Of a stretch of 64,000 bases of DNA, positions 63,585 through 64,000 are shown one piece after another. Source of the stretch: Laspinema palackyanum D2a (GTDB lineage Bacteria; Cyanobacteriota; Cyanobacteriia; Cyanobacteriales; Laspinemataceae); assembly GCA_025370845.1 (NCBI GenBank), contig JAMXFF010000025.1, positions 39,143 to 103,142 on the forward strand, given 5' to 3'. Both the position numbers and the translations under genes were made by a program. The notes under the pieces are model-generated. The model did not search any database, was not told the origin of the DNA, and was given only the letters and a program-made list of their open reading frames with translations. Within the stretch, counting starts at the first letter, position 1. Every line of letters starts with the position of its first letter.

Positions 63585-64000
63585 ATGAACGGAAAACAGC
63601 GATTCTCGAAACTTAAATCATCCAGTAGCCGCCTCTTATTTGTAGGTCTTGCGGCTACTGCCTCTGCAATCTCAATCTCAGTCGCGGAACCGGCTAACGG
63701 TCAGCAATCTCCCGGGCCCCAACTGCCTAATTCTCCCGGGTCTGTACCGATTATTCCGGCCGATCCGATTACCCCTGCGGTTCCCATTGGTACACCAGTA
63801 GCGCCGCCGCCGACGCCTCCGGTCCAGCCGCCGCCGACGCCTCCGGTCCAACCGCCGCCGACGCCTCCGGTCCAACCGCCGCCGACGCCTCCGGTCCAAC
63901 CGCCGCCGACGCCTCCGGTCCAGCCGCCGCCGACGCCTCCGGTCCAGCCGCCGCCGACGCCTCCGGTCCAGCCGCCGCCGACGCCTCCGGTCCAGCCGCC
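63585..64000 (+). CDS. Secreted proline-repeat protein, truncated by window end
   Basis: ATG at 63585, open to the window edge (139 residues seen). Begins MNGKQRFSKLKSSSSRLLFV, a signal peptide (cleavage near ANG-QQ), then a P-rich stretch and, from 63804, about eight near-exact 24-bp repeats encoding PPPTPPVQ. Collagen- or extensin-like surface fibres, or a rigid spacer joining a further domain beyond the window, are possible. No recognisable domain yet. It lies at the end of the surface island. Confidence 0.75.
   Translation, partial: MNGKQRFSKLKSSSSRLLFVGLAATASAISISVAEPANGQQSPGPQLPNSPGSVPIIPADPITPAVPIGTPVAPPPTPPVQPPPTPPVQPPPTPPVQPPPTPPVQPPPTPPVQPPPTPPVQPPPTPPVQPPPTPPVQP
63804..64000. repeat. 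24-bp tandem repeat encoding PPPTPPVQ
   Basis: Exactly spaced 24-bp units starting CCGCCGCCGACGCCTCCGGT, differing mainly at the last codon (CAG or CAA). At least eight units; continues past the window. Confidence 0.95.

Noticed and set aside
63678..63899. Arg-rich minus-strand ORF
   Set aside because: Antisense of the PPPTPPVQ tandem repeat; artefact of GC-rich repeats.

Overview
The window is a piece of a cyanobacterial chromosome. The octamer GCGATCGC (the HIP1 signature of many cyanobacteria) recurs throughout. Several families are typical of cyanobacteria: Ycf46, DUF760, DUF2808, DUF3352, a cyanoexosortase B with its partner protein, and the order rpmH-rnpA-PH domain-yidC-jag. The many small palindromic repeats and long intergenic gaps point to a filamentous, Oscillatoriales-like organism, but that placement is inference. 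I recognised no rRNA, tRNA or CRISPR array. Few neighbours look like long operons; most genes stand alone or in groups of two to five.

Layout, left half. Positions 1-4000 hold a DUF760 gene, mutY and a convergent ABC exporter with an unusual histidine-kinase-like tail. A repeat-rich gap leads to a surface-sugar island (5.5-10 kb): two GT4 glycosyltransferases, a pyruvyltransferase-like protein and galE. Then come gloB, a GFA-family protein, an SH3 protein, alpha-glucan phosphorylase, DUF429, an orphan Phd/YefM antitoxin, trpS and a MetF-type reductase. An arsR-arsD-arsA arsenic cluster (21.0-23.9 kb) has no membrane pump beside it. It is followed by three 277-bp tandem repeats carrying a leftward terminator hairpin, then an IS630-like helix-turn-helix gene next to a MITE.

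Middle. After a pentapeptide-repeat lipoprotein, an isochorismatase-fold hydrolase and a DUF2808 protein comes the RNase P / membrane-insertion operon (rpmH, rnpA, PH domain, yidC, jag), then DUF177, ycf46 and an SH3 protein. Next are a zinc alcohol dehydrogenase, a 58-residue membrane protein whose stop overlaps the start of a divergent RecA paralogue, msrA, DUF4383, a J-domain protein, a methyltransferase, DUF3352 and a three-PAS histidine kinase.

Right part. A 1664-residue secreted protein joins a two-partner-secretion (filamentous haemagglutinin) domain to a C-terminal CHAT protease domain. Beyond a 1-kb gap lies a rightward cell-surface/exopolysaccharide island: DegT-type aminotransferase, cyanoexosortase B, its system-associated protein, a Wza-like export protein with five or six SLBB units, a Wzc-like chain-length protein/ATPase without a tyrosine tail, a 640-residue protein with four helical repeats and a barrel-like C-terminus, and the start of a secreted protein built of eight-residue proline-rich repeats. 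The likely theme is synthesis, anchoring and export of envelope glycan and protein.

At least three families of short inverted-repeat elements (MITE-like) are scattered in the gaps. One has a visible 11-bp target-site duplication.
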